Shown here piece after piece: positions 31,752 through 46,862 of a stretch of DNA of 64,000 nt. The DNA comes from Trifolium pratense (Eukaryota; Streptophyta; Magnoliopsida; Fabales; Fabaceae): NCBI RefSeq assembly GCF_020283565.1, contig NC_060060.1, positions 48,906,015 to 48,970,014 on the forward strand, read 5' to 3'. Positions within the stretch are counted from its first letter, which is position 1, and each line of letters begins with the position of its first letter. The notes under the pieces are model-generated. The model was not told the DNA's origin and made no database searches. It was given only the letters and a program-made list of their open reading frames with translations. The translations under genes and the position numbers were made by a program.

Positions 31752-33419
31752 TTACCTAGTTTCAATCTTACAATAGCCTTTTGCGATATATTCACGTAGA
31801 AGTTTCACTGCCTTATCATTTTCACCTTTATTAAACAGAGAATGGATAATTATTTCATAAGTTGCAGCGTCTGGAAAGCAACTATTGTCTTTCATTTTTG
31901 ATAGCAAGGCCAACGCTTCATCAAACAAGCCCTTGTCGCAAAACCCTTGGATCATAACAGTATATGTATAAACATCTAGATTGTAGCCTTTGACCAAAAG
32001 ATCTTCAAAAACGTTTCTCGCATCCTCTACTCTTCCAACTTTACACAATCCGTGAATAAGAATAGTATACGTGTACATATTTGGTTGAATGTCCTCATCC
32101 TTAACATTTGTTAATAATGCAATAGCCTTTTCAACATGATGGTTTTTGCATAAAGCATCCAATATAGAATTGTAAGTAAATATATCAGGTGGTAGACCTC
32201 TATCATGCATCTCATCGACAAGCTTCAAAGCATGTGAGATTCTCCCTGATTTGCCCAAACCATCAATAAGGGAACTGTATGTTATCACATCAGGAATAAT
32301 GTTTCTACAACGCATTTCTTTGAAGAGAATTAAGGCTTCATCCACCATTTTAACTTTACAAAATCCATTAATCATAATATTGTAACTTAAAACATCAGGA
32401 GTCACTCCGCTTTGGGCAGCTATGGTGTTGAATATACTGTTGGCCTTTTTCATTTCTTTAACTAAGCAATATCCATCCATTAAAGAGTTATAAGTAACAA
32501 CATCAGGTTTAGCACCTTTTCTGATCATCATAGCAAACACATTATTAGCTTCTTTCACTATTCCTTCCTTACAAAATGCATCAACCAATATATTGAAGGT
32601 ATACACATCAGGGTTGATGTTTTCCAATATCATTTTATTAAAGAAATCAATTGCTTCTTTCAATTTACCAACAATGCAAAAGCCATTAATCAAAGCATTG
32701 TAAGTAAAAACATTGGGATAAATTCTCTTAGCAACCATTTCAGAATATAAATCAAAAGCATCATCAACAAGTTTATCTTTGCACATACTGTCAATAATTG
32801 CAGTGTACATTACCACATTAGGTCGAACCAGTTTCCCATCAACTCGTCTCAGCAACTGCAAGGCTGCACTTGTTTCTCCTACTTTACATAACCCATTGAT
32901 TAAGGTCCCGTAACTAACTTGGTTCAACTGAAATCCCTGTGCTACCACGTTGTCATGAAAATGCAATGCTTTATGGATCTGACCTTTGAGACAAAGACCC
33001 TTGATGAGTGTAGTCAAAGTTATGACATCTAGGTCATAACCCTTTTTGAGAATGTTGGCAAATACACAAAAAGCAAAATTGATATGACCCAATTGACAGA
33101 AACAATTGATCAAGATGTTGGAAGTTACAAAGTCAGGTTTTATATTCCTAAATTCCATTTGTTGAGTAAGTGAAATAGCAGTGTGGAAATGCTTAGCCTT
33201 GACAATGGAACCTAAAATCCTTCCAAATTCAATGGTGGGTGGGGTTGGATTCTTATGGAGTAAGTGATTGAACAAAGAAATGGCATCTATATCATCAAAT
33301 TGAGTTGAGGATGAGTAGAAAAAAGAATTAAGAAAAGTAGGGTTTGGAAATTGGAAAGGACTGAACTTAGGAATGAAAAGAGAAACAGGAACATACCTCA
33401 TAAACATTGAACAAGACAT
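31752..33419 (-). CDS. Restorer-of-fertility-like P-class PPR protein 3
   Basis: The 555-residue P-class PPR protein has repeats from residue 62 to the end (14 in all). Repeat 8 is 36 residues long because of an extra Ala (NTIAAQSG). The N-terminus MSCSMFMRYVPVSLFIPKF, rich in Ser, Phe and Tyr, is a likely mitochondrial presequence and is shared only with the gene at 58938-60587. The C-terminus GYCKIETR is shared with 11288-13024. Residue pairs 5/35 for repeats 1-13 are GD, ND, TN, GN, TN, ND, ND, ND, ND, SD, NN, TD, TD. In repeat 2 the similarity changes from the 58938-60587 type to the 4239/11288 type part-way through. Expected to bind a mitochondrial transcript. Confidence 0.93.
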   Translation of the reverse strand: MSCSMFMRYVPVSLFIPKFSPFQFPNPTFLNSFFYSSSTQFDDIDAISLFNHLLHKNPTPPTIEFGRILGSIVKAKHFHTAISLTQQMEFRNIKPDFVTSNILINCFCQLGHINFAFCVFANILKKGYDLDVITLTTLIKGLCLKGQIHKALHFHDNVVAQGFQLNQVSYGTLINGLCKVGETSAALQLLRRVDGKLVRPNVVMYTAIIDSMCKDKLVDDAFDLYSEMVAKRIYPNVFTYNALINGFCIVGKLKEAIDFFNKMILENINPDVYTFNILVDAFCKEGIVKEANNVFAMMIRKGAKPDVVTYNSLMDGYCLVKEMKKANSIFNTIAAQSGVTPDVLSYNIMINGFCKVKMVDEALILFKEMRCRNIIPDVITYSSLIDGLGKSGRISHALKLVDEMHDRGLPPDIFTYNSILDALCKNHHVEKAIALLTNVKDEDIQPNMYTYTILIHGLCKVGRVEDARNVFEDLLVKGYNLDVYTYTVMIQGFCDKGLFDEALALLSKMKDNSCFPDAATYEIIIHSLFNKGENDKAVKLLREYIAKGYCKIETR

Positions 33420-35964
33420 TGTTGTTCTGATTGTAGTGAATCACTGTTCTAAAATGAAATTGAATCACTGTTCTGATTGTAGTGAATCCGTGACATTTAC
33501 AATGGAAAAGCGGTAACTAGGGTAAAATGGATCGCATGCCGAATACATGATTGAGCTACTCCTTTCGCCCTTAACAAATTGAGTTACCCGTCTCACCCTG
33601 ATATTCTTCCCGTTAATCTTATATTTACAAAGTTGCACGGGTTAATCTTCAATGAAAAATATAGATATTTTTTTGACACGTGAAAAATATGGATTATTAA
33701 ATTTTTCAATATTTTTGTGCTTTTTTTAATTATTTGTAAAATTAATTTTATATTTAATGTAATAATTTATTTAAATATGATAAATGATCCAAATTTTGGA
33801 GATTTTAAGGAGAAATGGTAGAACGGAGAGTGATACTCCACTCCCCGTTCCCAACTCACATGTTCGTATATTTTTTCTTTTATTTTCAGAAAAAAAGGTC
33901 ATTAAGCAAAAACTAATCTAACGGTTAATATATATTAGTTCTTAATCGTCATCTCTCTCCTTTAGCCCATGTCCCCGTGTGAAAAAATTTCACATTTGTG
34001 TAATGAACAGTAGAATTATTTGTCATTTGCTTGACACAAAAAAAAAATTATATCATTTTTTTATGCATATCTCATTTGTTAATGGTGCAAATTTTAAAAA
34101 ATTTATCTATTTGTTTATCTTACAATGATGTTTGGAAAATAAAAACAAAGTAATACATGATATTATTACTTTTAATTCTTTCTTTTTTATATATAAAATC
34201 ATTGTTACTTTCCTTACTTTCAATTGATATTTATCGTATTTTTTATATAATAAAATCTACAAATGTATGTCCTACCTCCGGTAAGTTATTTTTTGCTTAA
34301 TATCTCCATGTAGATTATTTTTTTATCAATACCCCCTATTGTAATATTATGTTTGGTATAAATCACTATGTAACTTTTTTTTATTAATAAAATTAATAAA
34401 ATAATAAAATAAAATAGAAAAATAATCTATGAAGTCAATTACTCCATTCCTTTTATATTTCAGACAATCACACCATTTTCTCTGTTCGATAAGTATGAAG
34501 TTTAAGAATAACTTTTTTTGTAAACAATTAAATTACTATTTTTATTTTTTTTTATATTCCTTTTAAGGTGAGTATTTTTGTTCAGAGATTCTTAAGCCTA
34601 CAATTTTGTTTTGAAACATATTAAGCCTTCAATTTCTCAGTTCCACATTTGGCCAATTCGTTCTATATAATTTTTTTTTATAAGCAATTCGTTCTATAGT
34701 ATAGTCTTTCGAGGAGTTTCTATTATTTTATCAGTATATTTGTTAAATATCACATGAAAAATTAGACAAACAAAAAAATAATGAGTAAAAAAAAGAGTAC
34801 AACATTTATTAATAATTGTAAAAAAAAAAACATTTATAAGCATGATTTACACCAATAAAAAATAATATGAACAAAAAGTGTTTTTTAATAAGTAAACAAG
34901 ATTAAAAAAAATGACAATAAAATATAAAAAAAATATAAATAAATACTTAAAACTCTAACATCAGTTGATAATACCTAATCCTAATTTGAATAACGAACAA
35001 TATGTTATTCCATATGGACCTGCTAATAAAAAATTATAGCTCAAAATTAGTATAATTATGATTAATCATAAACATCATTTAAATACAAAGCTTATATATA
35101 TAAAAAAAAAAGCATATAACATCTTCGAAAATAAGAAAATAGAACAACGAAAAAGTTAAAGATTATCTCCTTGTAAGCACAAAAAAACGGACACCTGCTG
35201 TAAAATAAGAAAAAAAGATTATCTCCTTGTAGGCACAAAAAAGGATAGCATCAAAATACAAAAATATACTATATAATATTAAACTTGAAAAAAAAACATG
35301 GAAAGAAGAAAATAGAACAACGAAAAAGTTGAAGGAAATGAGAGTGAAATCACCCAAAAAAAGAATAAAGATAAAAGATTGCAAAAAGTATAATTTTGAA
35401 TTGCAATAGTGTGTGAAATCGGTTGCAAATCACAGCTATTTATATTAATAAAATGAAGATCGAAATTATAAATGTCATTTAATAACAATTATCTAATTGA
35501 CAAATTATGGGACAAAATGACTCTATTTCTAAAATATAATATAATAATAATAATGAATAAAATATCAAATAATCAAATTAGAAGTAAAAATTGACATTGT
35601 CATTAAAAAAATTGAAATGTATTCAATTGTTTCCTTTTGAATGATTATTTTTGAATTAGCATTAAATTTTGATTGAGAAGGACACAAAAAAAAAGTAAAA
35701 ATTGACATTGCCATTAAAAAAATTGAAATGTATTCAATTGTTTCCTTTTGAATGATTATTTTTGAATTAACATTAAATTTTGATTGAGAAAGACACACAA
35801 AAAAAATTCCTTATATGAGTACATACATTACATAATTTCTATTGAAGTTCTCAAAGGTTGCCACATAGGAAAACATGCTCTCACAAGTTGCCACATAGAT
35901 TATGATAAATGAGAGGATGCCACATATGAAAGTGATCAAGAGAGAAACTCCTAAACATATAATA
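33420..35964. other. AT-rich gene desert, left part
   Basis: No supported gene. From 33632 (GCACGGGTTAATCTTCAATG) to about 33870 it resembles 35990-36180, a decayed Helitron relative. The remainder is A/T runs and minor repeats, including a doubled GATTATCTCCTTGTA block at 35161 and 35216. Confidence 0.4.
35582..35803 (+). repeat. Two-copy tandem repeat, about 111 bp
   Basis: Copies at 35582-35692 and 35693-35803 both run from AAATTGACATTG to TTTTGATTGAGAA. A diverged third copy is at about 38865-38960. Confidence 0.75.
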
Positions 35965-36000
35965 CTAGTATAACTTACCCGTGCAATTGCACGGGTTAAT
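35965..36000 (-). mobile_element. Helitron 3' terminus (minus strand)
   Basis: On the minus strand AACCCGTGC/GCACGGGT forms a perfect hairpin, then about 10 bp, then CTAG (35965-35968) and host T. The body extends to higher coordinates; its 5' end was not found. Confidence 0.5.
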
Positions 36001-37555
36001 GTTCAATGAAAAATATAAATTATTAAAATTTTAATATTTTGTGATTTTTTAATTATCTATAATTTTTTTTATTTAATGTAATTTATTTAGATATGAAAAA
36101 TAATACAAATTTTACATATTTTAAAGGGGAGGGTGTATATTAATCTTTCACTCCCCGTTCTCAACTCACATGTTATTTTTTCTCTCATAGACATCTGCAT
36201 CAGTTTCTGTAAGGATCTCATCAACATATTAAAAAAATTGAATAAATAAATTTATTCTTCGTCTTTAAATATACTCTTTAGATCCAATAGAAAAAACATA
36301 TAGGCCATAGAGATGAGAAATGATAAAAAACTAAATAAGAGAAAAGAATATGTAAAAAGAATATGTAAAAAAGAGATGAAAGAAAGCTAGGAGCAAAAAT
36401 ATTTTTTAGTCAATTTTGGCAATGTTTCTAAAATTTTGTTTTATCATCAAATCATATTCCTTGAGTGTAGCTATCTTATATACCAATGTTTGACATAATA
36501 TTTTTGGTGCAATAATTAATTCGTAATTAACACACGATTAATATAAAGACTTCTATAGAAAGCTAGAAATTAATATACAAACTTCTTGAGAAAGTCAAAT
36601 CTCATAAAATATGAAAATTTCAATAAATTAATGATAGTATTGCAAGACCAAAAATAAATTAATGTATTTAAATAAAAATAAACAAATTGATGAAGAGAAA
36701 GTTTCATTTTTGTTTAGTACCAAATTGTAAAAAAAAAGGTAAACTAATTCAAAGTCCAATGAATTTTTTTTAATTAACCTAATTTTAATACCTAAAACTA
36801 TGCATCATTAAACATAATTATTTGGATTTTATTTTAATATTTTTAACTATACAAATAACTAATTCAAAGTCCACTGATTGTAAAAAAAAAAAAAAAAAAC
36901 TATACAAATAACTAATATGAATTCAAAAACTAAAATAATACGTAAGAAAACTACATAGTGAGGTACATATAAAATTTCATATATAAATAATAATGAACAT
37001 AACACTATTGAAAAAATACATCATTTGATCACTCTGTTGATTCATTCATTAAGAGAATACATCATTGATATTTCAAGTTGTATCCAACTCATAATTATTG
37101 ATAAAGCAAGATAAGAAAAAAAGAGACTCCAAGTTTGATCTCAATTCAATCCATTTTGTCATAATGTGATGCATTTCTTATTGTCTTCCAATGATTTCTG
37201 TGTCACAAATAATAAATTGGATTAATAAATAAAAATAAAAATATAAAGACCAAAAGAAAATAATCTAAATAGTAAAAAAAAACAATATAAGAAATATCGA
37301 ACAAAGAAAAAATAATAAAGAAATTTTTAAAAAGTGACAATAGACAAAAAAAATTGTGAGTATTGAGAGAGATGAAATCTATAACAATATATAAAGGGGA
37401 TATGGGAGTTTGGGTTAACTTTTTCTTTGGTCTATTTTGCCCTTCACTATCATTTGAAATAACACATATAACACCCTTGATTTTTTTAGTAGCAACAAAA
37501 AAATTTGATTAACAAACTCACAATAACATAAGACATTTAAGTCTTCATACAAATG

Positions 37556-37557
<2 letters not shown>
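36001..37557. other. AT-rich gene desert, middle part
   Basis: Non-coding. 36880-37450 is repeated in diverged form at 39220-39790 (TACATCATTTGAT, CAATCCATTTTGT, GAATGTGATGCATTTC), an about 550-bp duplication. Confidence 0.4.

Positions 37558-37600
<43 letters not shown>
37558..37600. repeat. (AT)n microsatellite
   Basis: About 43 bp of uninterrupted AT dinucleotides. Confidence 0.95.
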
Positions 37601-40113
<2,513 letters not shown>

Positions 40114-40539
40114 ACCTTGGTATTTTGATACACGACCATTTAGAAAAAATTTTGTGAGAGAATAATTTTGATCATAAAGATTTAAAATTTTTTTAATTGA
40201 ATTTGAAGACCATAAAAATTATTATATCCAGCTGACAATTATACCTAATTATTATATGCAGTTGGCAATCTTCCTTTCATAAAATTTTTTTTAAAAACAA
40301 TTGCTTTGGTACAAAAATAATTATTGGAGTAAATTTATGATTTTCGGTCAACAAAAATAATGACTATATAATTGCTTGCTATATATAGCACTTCAGAAAC
40401 AATTCCTTTTGTAATAATGCAAAATAAAAAAAAATGAAAAATCATATAAAGTATTTAATTCATTTATGGCCAAAAATATGGGAGAAAAATGCATTTGGGA
40501 ACGCCATGTGTACAGAATCCTTTCTATCAAACCCTCCCA

Positions 40540-40555
40540 AATAATAATAATAATA

Positions 40556-40605
<50 letters not shown>

Positions 40606-40631
40606 GATAGATAGATAGATAGATAGATAGG
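40540..40631. repeat. Compound microsatellite (AAT)n-(GATA)n
   Basis: (AAT)n with one interruption from 40540 to 40605, followed by about six GATA units to 40631. Confidence 0.9.
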
Positions 40632-40904
40632 TAATAGATAATGAGGATAGATAATAGGTGCATTAAATACGATTTATAAACAATAATTGAGAAATGATTG
40701 AATTTCCAAATTAGCCAAAGATTTTAAGTAAAATGATATCATCATGTATTAGAGAAATTGCAAAGGTCTTCATAGTTAGCCACATAGGAATTGAAGAAAT
40801 ATTAGAATGCCACATAAGACATGGATGAAGGAAATGGTGCCACATATGAATAAGACCATAAGAGAGAAACTCTTAAATATATAAATAATAGATATAGATA
40901 GATA

Positions 40905-42247
40905 TAGATTGTTATGATCTTTAATTTTGATGTTGACCATGATGAATTTAAACTCAATCTCATGAGGCATAGATAATTGAGGCTCCACTGAAAATGAGAA
41001 TAATTGAAAGAAGAGTAACAGTGAACACAAGTTAGAAACTTAAAACGACTGAATTAGAAACTTAAAAAAAAAGACATAATTTTTACCAATGCGAAACTTA
41101 AAGGTCTCATAAATGTATTTGGCCTAAAAATATTAATAACCAACAAATAATAGGTTAATGCAGGAGTATATCATATCATATTAATAAAAAGATAAATAAG
41201 TATTAATATTAATGTTGTTTAATTCGGTTTGGATCCATTTTAAAAATCAATAAAAAAATTCGACCTAATTACGCAAAGAACATCCATACACATCCAAAAA
41301 TATTGAGCGGCCAAGATGCATAACAAAAATTGTCCATAAAATGTCGTTGTTTGAGTGGAATATGAATGGACCATGCTCCTGCGTTATCCATACGCAACAC
41401 ATGCATTGTGAGAATTTTGGTTTGGCCTTTGGTCCTGAGCAAGACTTTTATGGTCAAGTGTGACCGTACACTCACATAATTTTTTATTATTTATAAAATA
41501 ATTAAAAGAATAAAATAAAAAATTCAAATTTTATGAGTATCACCGAGAAATTATATTTGATCACATAACTGTATAAAAATAATTCTTTGATCTTTTTTTC
41601 ATACGCGCCAACTTTTTCTAGCCCTTGTTTTGGGCTAATTACTTATTTTTGCTTCACTTTTCTTAACCATTGACTTGCTTTATTAGCGAAAGAAAAAAAA
41701 AACTATTTACTGTGTTCCGTAAATATAGTTTAATAATATTAGTTTATAGTTACTTAAACATTGCAGTTCTGGGTTTTGAGTTTTGGAGTTCAAACTCTAA
41801 ATTCTCCATTTATATTCTTATGGATATTAAATTATTTGACCAAAATAATAATAATTAATTAATAACCAATGACTCGCTTTTATCAATCTCTTACACTGCA
41901 CACTAAACTTAAAATATAGAGTAAAAGAGTTATGTATATTTCATCTTTCTATATATATATACCAATTTCATTTTAAGTTTCTCTTATTTTATTTTTTCAA
42001 ATTATTGTCCCCAAATTTTTTATTTCTATAATCCTAGTGGCTTTATAAAGTTGACGTGAAGTATAATTTCGTGATGTCTTTTATGAATTCTAGTAAGTGG
42101 CTATATGTGTGAATGGTATAAAAAATGTTGACATAAAGAAGCTCTTCAAATTGCACATCGTGCCAATGTCACACCACTCACCACAACTTGTATATCCTTT
42201 TGGAAAAAACTTCAGTCAAAAAGAAAAAGTTTTGGTCATATTAAAAG
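40905..42247. repeat. Segmental duplication partner of 60815-63318
   Basis: Collinear similarity begins GATC/TTTAATTTTGA and runs to AAAAAGTTTTGGTCATA. It is non-coding. The copy on the right carries a 1.1-kb insert at 61314-62435 that is absent here (single TTTGAG). Confidence 0.8.
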
Positions 42248-42354
42248 ATACGGCTTCGAACCTATTTTTAATAGTCTAATTCCTGATAGAGGGAAAAAAG
42301 GGAATAACCACCCAGAAGGAGTAAGGGAGGGATCCGACCACACTTAAACACCCG

Positions 42355-43405
42355 ATGTGACTTCCAACCTCTTGATCAATTGTATCTGTCAATCGGATCA
42401 TATCAATTTTGCTTTTTCTGTATTCGCCAACATTCTCAAGAGGGGTTTGAACCCGGATGCCATAACTTTGACCTCAAAGGTGAGATCCATAAAGCTTTGC
42501 ACTTTCACGACAATGTGGTAGCGCAGGGGTTCCAGTTGAACCATGTTAGTTACGGGACCTTAATCAACGGGTTATGTTAAGTTGGAGAAACAAGATCAGA
42601 CCTACAATTGTTGAGACGAATTGATGGGAAACTGGTACAACCTAATGTGGTAATGTACGGTGCCATTGTTGACAGTACGTGCAAAGATAAACTTGTTAAT
42701 AATGCTTTTGAATTATATTCTGAAATGGTCGCTAAGAGAATTTATCCTAATGTTGTCACTTATAGTAATTTAATTAGTGGATTTTGCATTGTTGGTAAAT
42801 TGAAAGAAGCAATCGATTTGTTTAATGAAATGGTTTTGGAAAACATCAACCCGAAAATGTATACGTTTAATATATTGGTAGATGCTTTTTGTAAGGAAGG
42901 AAAAGTGAAAGAAGTTAACAATGTGTTTGCTATAATGATTAGAAAAGGTGTTAAACCTGATGTTATTACTTATAGCTCGTAAATGGATGGATATTGCTTA
43001 GTTAAAGAAATGAACAAGGCCAACCGTACATTCAACACCATGGCACAATGTGGAGTGACTCCTGAAGTTTGGAGCTATAGTATTATGATTAATGGATTTT
43101 GTAAGGTTAAAATGGTGGATGAAGCCTTAAATCTCATCGAAGAAATGTGTTGTAGAAACATAATTCCTAATGTGGTAACATACAATTCCCTCATATGAAG
43201 ACGTATACTATTCTTATTCACAGATTGTGTAACTTAGGAAGAGTAGAGGATGCGAGAAATGTTTTTGAAGATCTTTTGGTCAAAGGCTACATTCTAGACT
43301 AGATGTTTATACATATACTGTTATGATCCAAGGGTTTTGCAACAAGGGATTATTTGATGAAGCGTTGGCCTTGCTATCAAAAATGAAAGATAATAGTTGC
43401 ATTCC
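42355..43405 (+). pseudogene. RFL-PPR pseudogene B (plus strand)
   Basis: Sister of the pseudogene at 23970-25275, with the same missing N-terminus, the same TAA after LINGLC (about 42578) and the same TAG in the terminal part (about 43300). Private lesions are a deletion in repeat 3 after ALTLT-like sequence (about 42472), a TAA after DVITYSS (about 42980), loss of about two repeats at 43196, and truncation at about 43405 inside the penultimate repeat. It retains repeat 7, deleted in the sister. Confidence 0.88.
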
Positions 43406-44269
43406 AAATGGCACACTGTTGTCTATATCAATTGCAACAAGGGATTATATGAAAGATAATATGTTTATGTTTATGTTCATAGAAAAAGATGGCAAATAGA
43501 ATTATCTGCTTTAATATGCATTTTGTTAGGAGTCCCACATTGAGTATTTCAAAATGCTCAATGTGGCACTTAAGTCATCAGAATTTTTGTATTCAGCTGA
43601 AGAGTCGCAGTTAAACAGCATAGGAAAGAGATCTTTCTTAGTTAGCTGCACTTGTTAAAAGATTGGACTTAAACATCTACATTATATATCGATTATCGTA
43701 TACTACTTTTGATATTCAATTCTGAGTAGTACCATTGGCTTTTTGGTTCTTGTGATTATTACAACTATGCATGAACTTCCGATGAGAAGAAACACCGAAG
43801 TAACTGCAATGTGTCCTAAAATTTGAGAAACAGTAGTAGTAATCATTACATCAATGGAAACACAATCTAGTAAAAATTTAAATTGTCAAACATAGTGGCT
43901 TAAGTTATAGTCAATATAGTAAGGGGATGCATTGAGAAAACTAGCTTACTTAGGCTGGTGGCAATGAAAGTTCTTTATTTCACCCTAAGGTCTTCCCTGC
44001 CATACATTGGGGCATCATTCCTTCGCCATAAATTTTTTTATCAAAAAAATCATGGCCTCTGCACTCAAAATGGTTTTACGTTTTTATTTTTTCAAAAAAA
44101 ATGGTTTTACTTATGGTTAATGAAGTTCTTTATTTCTTGGAACTAACGTTGGCCAAACATTACTTTGTTTTGATCGAGTCTTCTTTCCACAGAAGAAATA
44201 TACATATTATTATAGTGAAATTGATAGCTTCCATGCTGCTTCTTGCAACCACAAAGGATGTCCGTCATG
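43406..44269. other. Spacer with short repeat fragments
   Basis: A patch at 43785-43830 (GAAACACCGAAGTAACTGC) recurs at 2840-2880. Otherwise nothing recognisable. Confidence 0.35.
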
Positions 44270-44504
44270 TGAAATGCATTTAATTTCAACGGCGGGAGAA
44301 AATATGAGCATGTACTCATTAAAAAGATCATTTGGGTGGGTTAATTTAGCTTCTTCAAAAAAAAAAAAGATCATAGATGAGGTTTCCCGTAAGCTTAACC
44401 GACCTCTTTTGAAAATTGCTGATTACCTTGTGGGATTGGAAGCTAGAATTCAAAATTTACTGTCGCTTATGGGTCCTAATTTTGATGACAAAGTTAACCG
44501 AAGG
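44270..44504 (+). pseudogene. TIR-NBS-LRR fragment (end of TIR to linker)
   Basis: One plus frame reads KYEHVLIKKIIW, resembling the last TIR helix. After a frameshift in a poly-A run comes KKIIDEVSRKLNRPLLKIAD and YLVGLEARIQNLLSLMG, the pre-NB-ARC linker of TNL resistance proteins. The P-loop is not reached because an LTR starts at 44505. It is a longer version of 6316-6432. Confidence 0.6.
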
Positions 44505-45460
44505 TGTGAAAACACAAGAAGGGGGGTTGAATTGTGTTTTAAGACAAACTAAAACTATTTCAAGTTTAAGCTTGGTTCTTCAATGCAGCGGATAACACAA
44601 CACAATATCAAGGTAAAGAGATCAAGGGAGAGAAGATGAACACAAACAATTTATATTGGTTCCTCTCACAAACCGAGAGTAGTTCAGTCCCCTTGCACTT
44701 CTAAGGAATTTCCACTATAATCACACAAGATTACAAATGTTCAAGCATACAACAAGAGACTTCTACACAATGCACAACACTAAGCAAGAGATTTCTAAAT
44801 CTTAGATGTAAATAAAGATTGTTGTGATAATACAAAGTACAAATGAAACCTTAGAGCTAAAATAAAATGAGTTGAAATAGACTTCAAAGTATTTTTTATG
44901 TGAATGAAATTCAGAGGTTCAGAACTTCAGTGCTTGTAATATCGAAGTGAATGTGCAAAGGATAGAGAACGTAATCATTAATTATCTTCACAATGGAATG
45001 TTGTTTATATAGTCAACTAGTATGCTCCATGTGTTGATTTGGACTGAGCAGTGAAAGCAACATGTCATACCAAAGTGGTAATGAGTTTCCACTACTTTGT
45101 TTCTTGAGAATCTGTATGTACCAAACAGAGAAACTTTCACAATTTGACTCCACGCTCCTCCAAACCTAGAATGAGGTTGATAAGCTTGATTATCCTTTTT
45201 ATATTCCTTGCCAAAACAGAGAAAGATCCTTTTAGCTTAATCCCAACGTTCTTTGAAACTAATGGCATGAAAGATATTTATCAACTCAATATGCGCTGAT
45301 CAGCTTTTGATGGCTTCTTGCCTCTGATGATGGTCAGATACTTCTGACGCGTCCTTGCCATTGATAGCTTCTTGCTTTAGAGTCTTGTGAATGGACAAGA
45401 GCCTCTTGTTCATCTTTGCTTCTGAATCCCTTTCATCTTTTGTTGAAGGTATAAAGTTAA
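44505..45460 (-). mobile_element. Truncated Copia/Sirevirus-type LTR
   Basis: Homolog of 6433-7357 and of the LTR at 14647-15728, cut before the TTCCAACA end. With the TNL fragment it forms a block duplicated between 6.3 and 44.4 kb. Confidence 0.65.
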
Positions 45461-45528
45461 TAGCATCAAACTTACTATATTACCCTAAATATTCCTAATA
45501 AAATTTATAATTTTTTTAAAAAATATAC

Positions 45529-46848
45529 TGTTGGTGTTTTATGTTGGCCTCATTTTGCTAAAACAAATATTCAAGTTAGATGTTGAACTGAGTTGGATAG
45601 AATGCTTCAACATTGGATACGACATCCAGTGCTTCAACATTGGATACCACATCCAGTCCGCTCTGTTTTCGCGAATGATATATTTTTGCGTGAGATCTTT
45701 GAAAGATTTGATTGAAGAATTAATCCACGCCTTTTAATTTGTGTGCCAACACACAGGTGTTTCCAGAATCTTCAGAAAGCGTTTTATGTGTTATTTATTC
45801 CTCAATATTGTCATAAAAGATTTGATTCTAAAATATATTTTAGAAGATTGTTGTAGAAAATATAAAAGATTTATTTCAAATAAATCTTTATGGTTCAAGG
45901 AGATTATTATTGAAAATATATTCAGGAGATTGTTACTGAAAATATATTTATGGACAATAAATATATTTATGGAAGGAATAAATATTTGGTGAAAATATAT
46001 TTGTGGAAAATATATTTTTCTTCTAGAAGACTTCTTGGAGCTGAAATATTGTGCAGCCTGTTTACTCATCAAAGCCCATGTTGCTTATGCTATATAAAGA
46101 AAGGAGCTAAACCTAATTTACTCACCGAAACCGAAATCAATTTTACCACGATGTAGTCTTTTAGGGTTTCGTGTCATGTAGCCACTCTCTAGGAGAGTTG
46201 GTGTAAGTGAACCACTCGGGTTGTGAGATGGTCACTATGTCCTCACTCAGAAACCTTTAGGTAATGAGTAGAGTGTTGTAATATCTCTAGAGCTTCTAAG
46301 CAAAGAGATAGTGTGTGTGAACCATTCCTAAGCTTTGAAGTACGGAATTGGTGAATGTTTAAGAAGTGTGTCTTCATCTGCAAGTTGTTATTTGTACGAT
46401 CACAGTGGCTGTGATTAAGAGGAGTTGAGCGGAGGTTCTCATACCTAGGTGTGACTTAGGTAGAATATAGCACGGGTGGTGATTAGGTGATAAGCTGTAA
46501 ACGGGCGAGTTTAGCTTTGAACTAATACTATCATAGTGGATTCACTCCTGGATTGGTATCCCCCAGATTAGGTGACGTTGCACCGAACTGGGTTAACAAA
46601 TAACTTGTGTTTTACGTTCTGCACTTTATTATTAACTTGTCTGTACTGGTACGAGATGCTTAAGCATCGTGTTCAACATCAGTATACTATCGCTCCTGAC
46701 AAATGTTGCAGCATCGTGTAGAACATCTACTGTTTACGTTTTTTTTCAGTATCTGTTGTTAAGGTTATATGCCTTCCCATATTATTCATGACAGAACAGA
46801 TGTTTCGCCATCCTGTACAACATCTGGTTCTACTATACCAGAATTTCA
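45529..46848 (+). repeat. 5' LTR (1320 bp)
   Basis: Starts TGTTGGTG and ends ATTTCA. Compared with 52844-54163 it differs at 46046 (A against G) and 46709 (C against G). It contains a series of AAAATATATTTATGG-type repeats (45830-46020) and a TATATAAAG box at about 46091. Confidence 0.92.
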
Positions 46849-46850
46849 AT

Positions 46851-46862
46851 TGGTATAAGAGC
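46851..46862 (+). promoter_or_regulatory. Primer binding site
   Basis: TGGTATAAGAGC lies two bases after the 5' LTR and differs by one base from the usual initiator-Met complement TGGTATCAGAGC. Confidence 0.75.

Noticed and set aside
40460..40663. Leu/Tyr-rich small ORF on the minus strand
   Set aside because: It is only a translation of the AAT/GATA microsatellite.
45791..46072. 93-residue minus-strand ORF (and its twin at 53106-53387) as a gene
   Set aside because: Both copies lie inside the two identical LTRs and reflect AT-rich repeats, not independent conservation.
46851..46862. tRNA gene next to the LTR
   Set aside because: The match to tRNA-Met is a 12-base primer binding site only; there is no cloverleaf.
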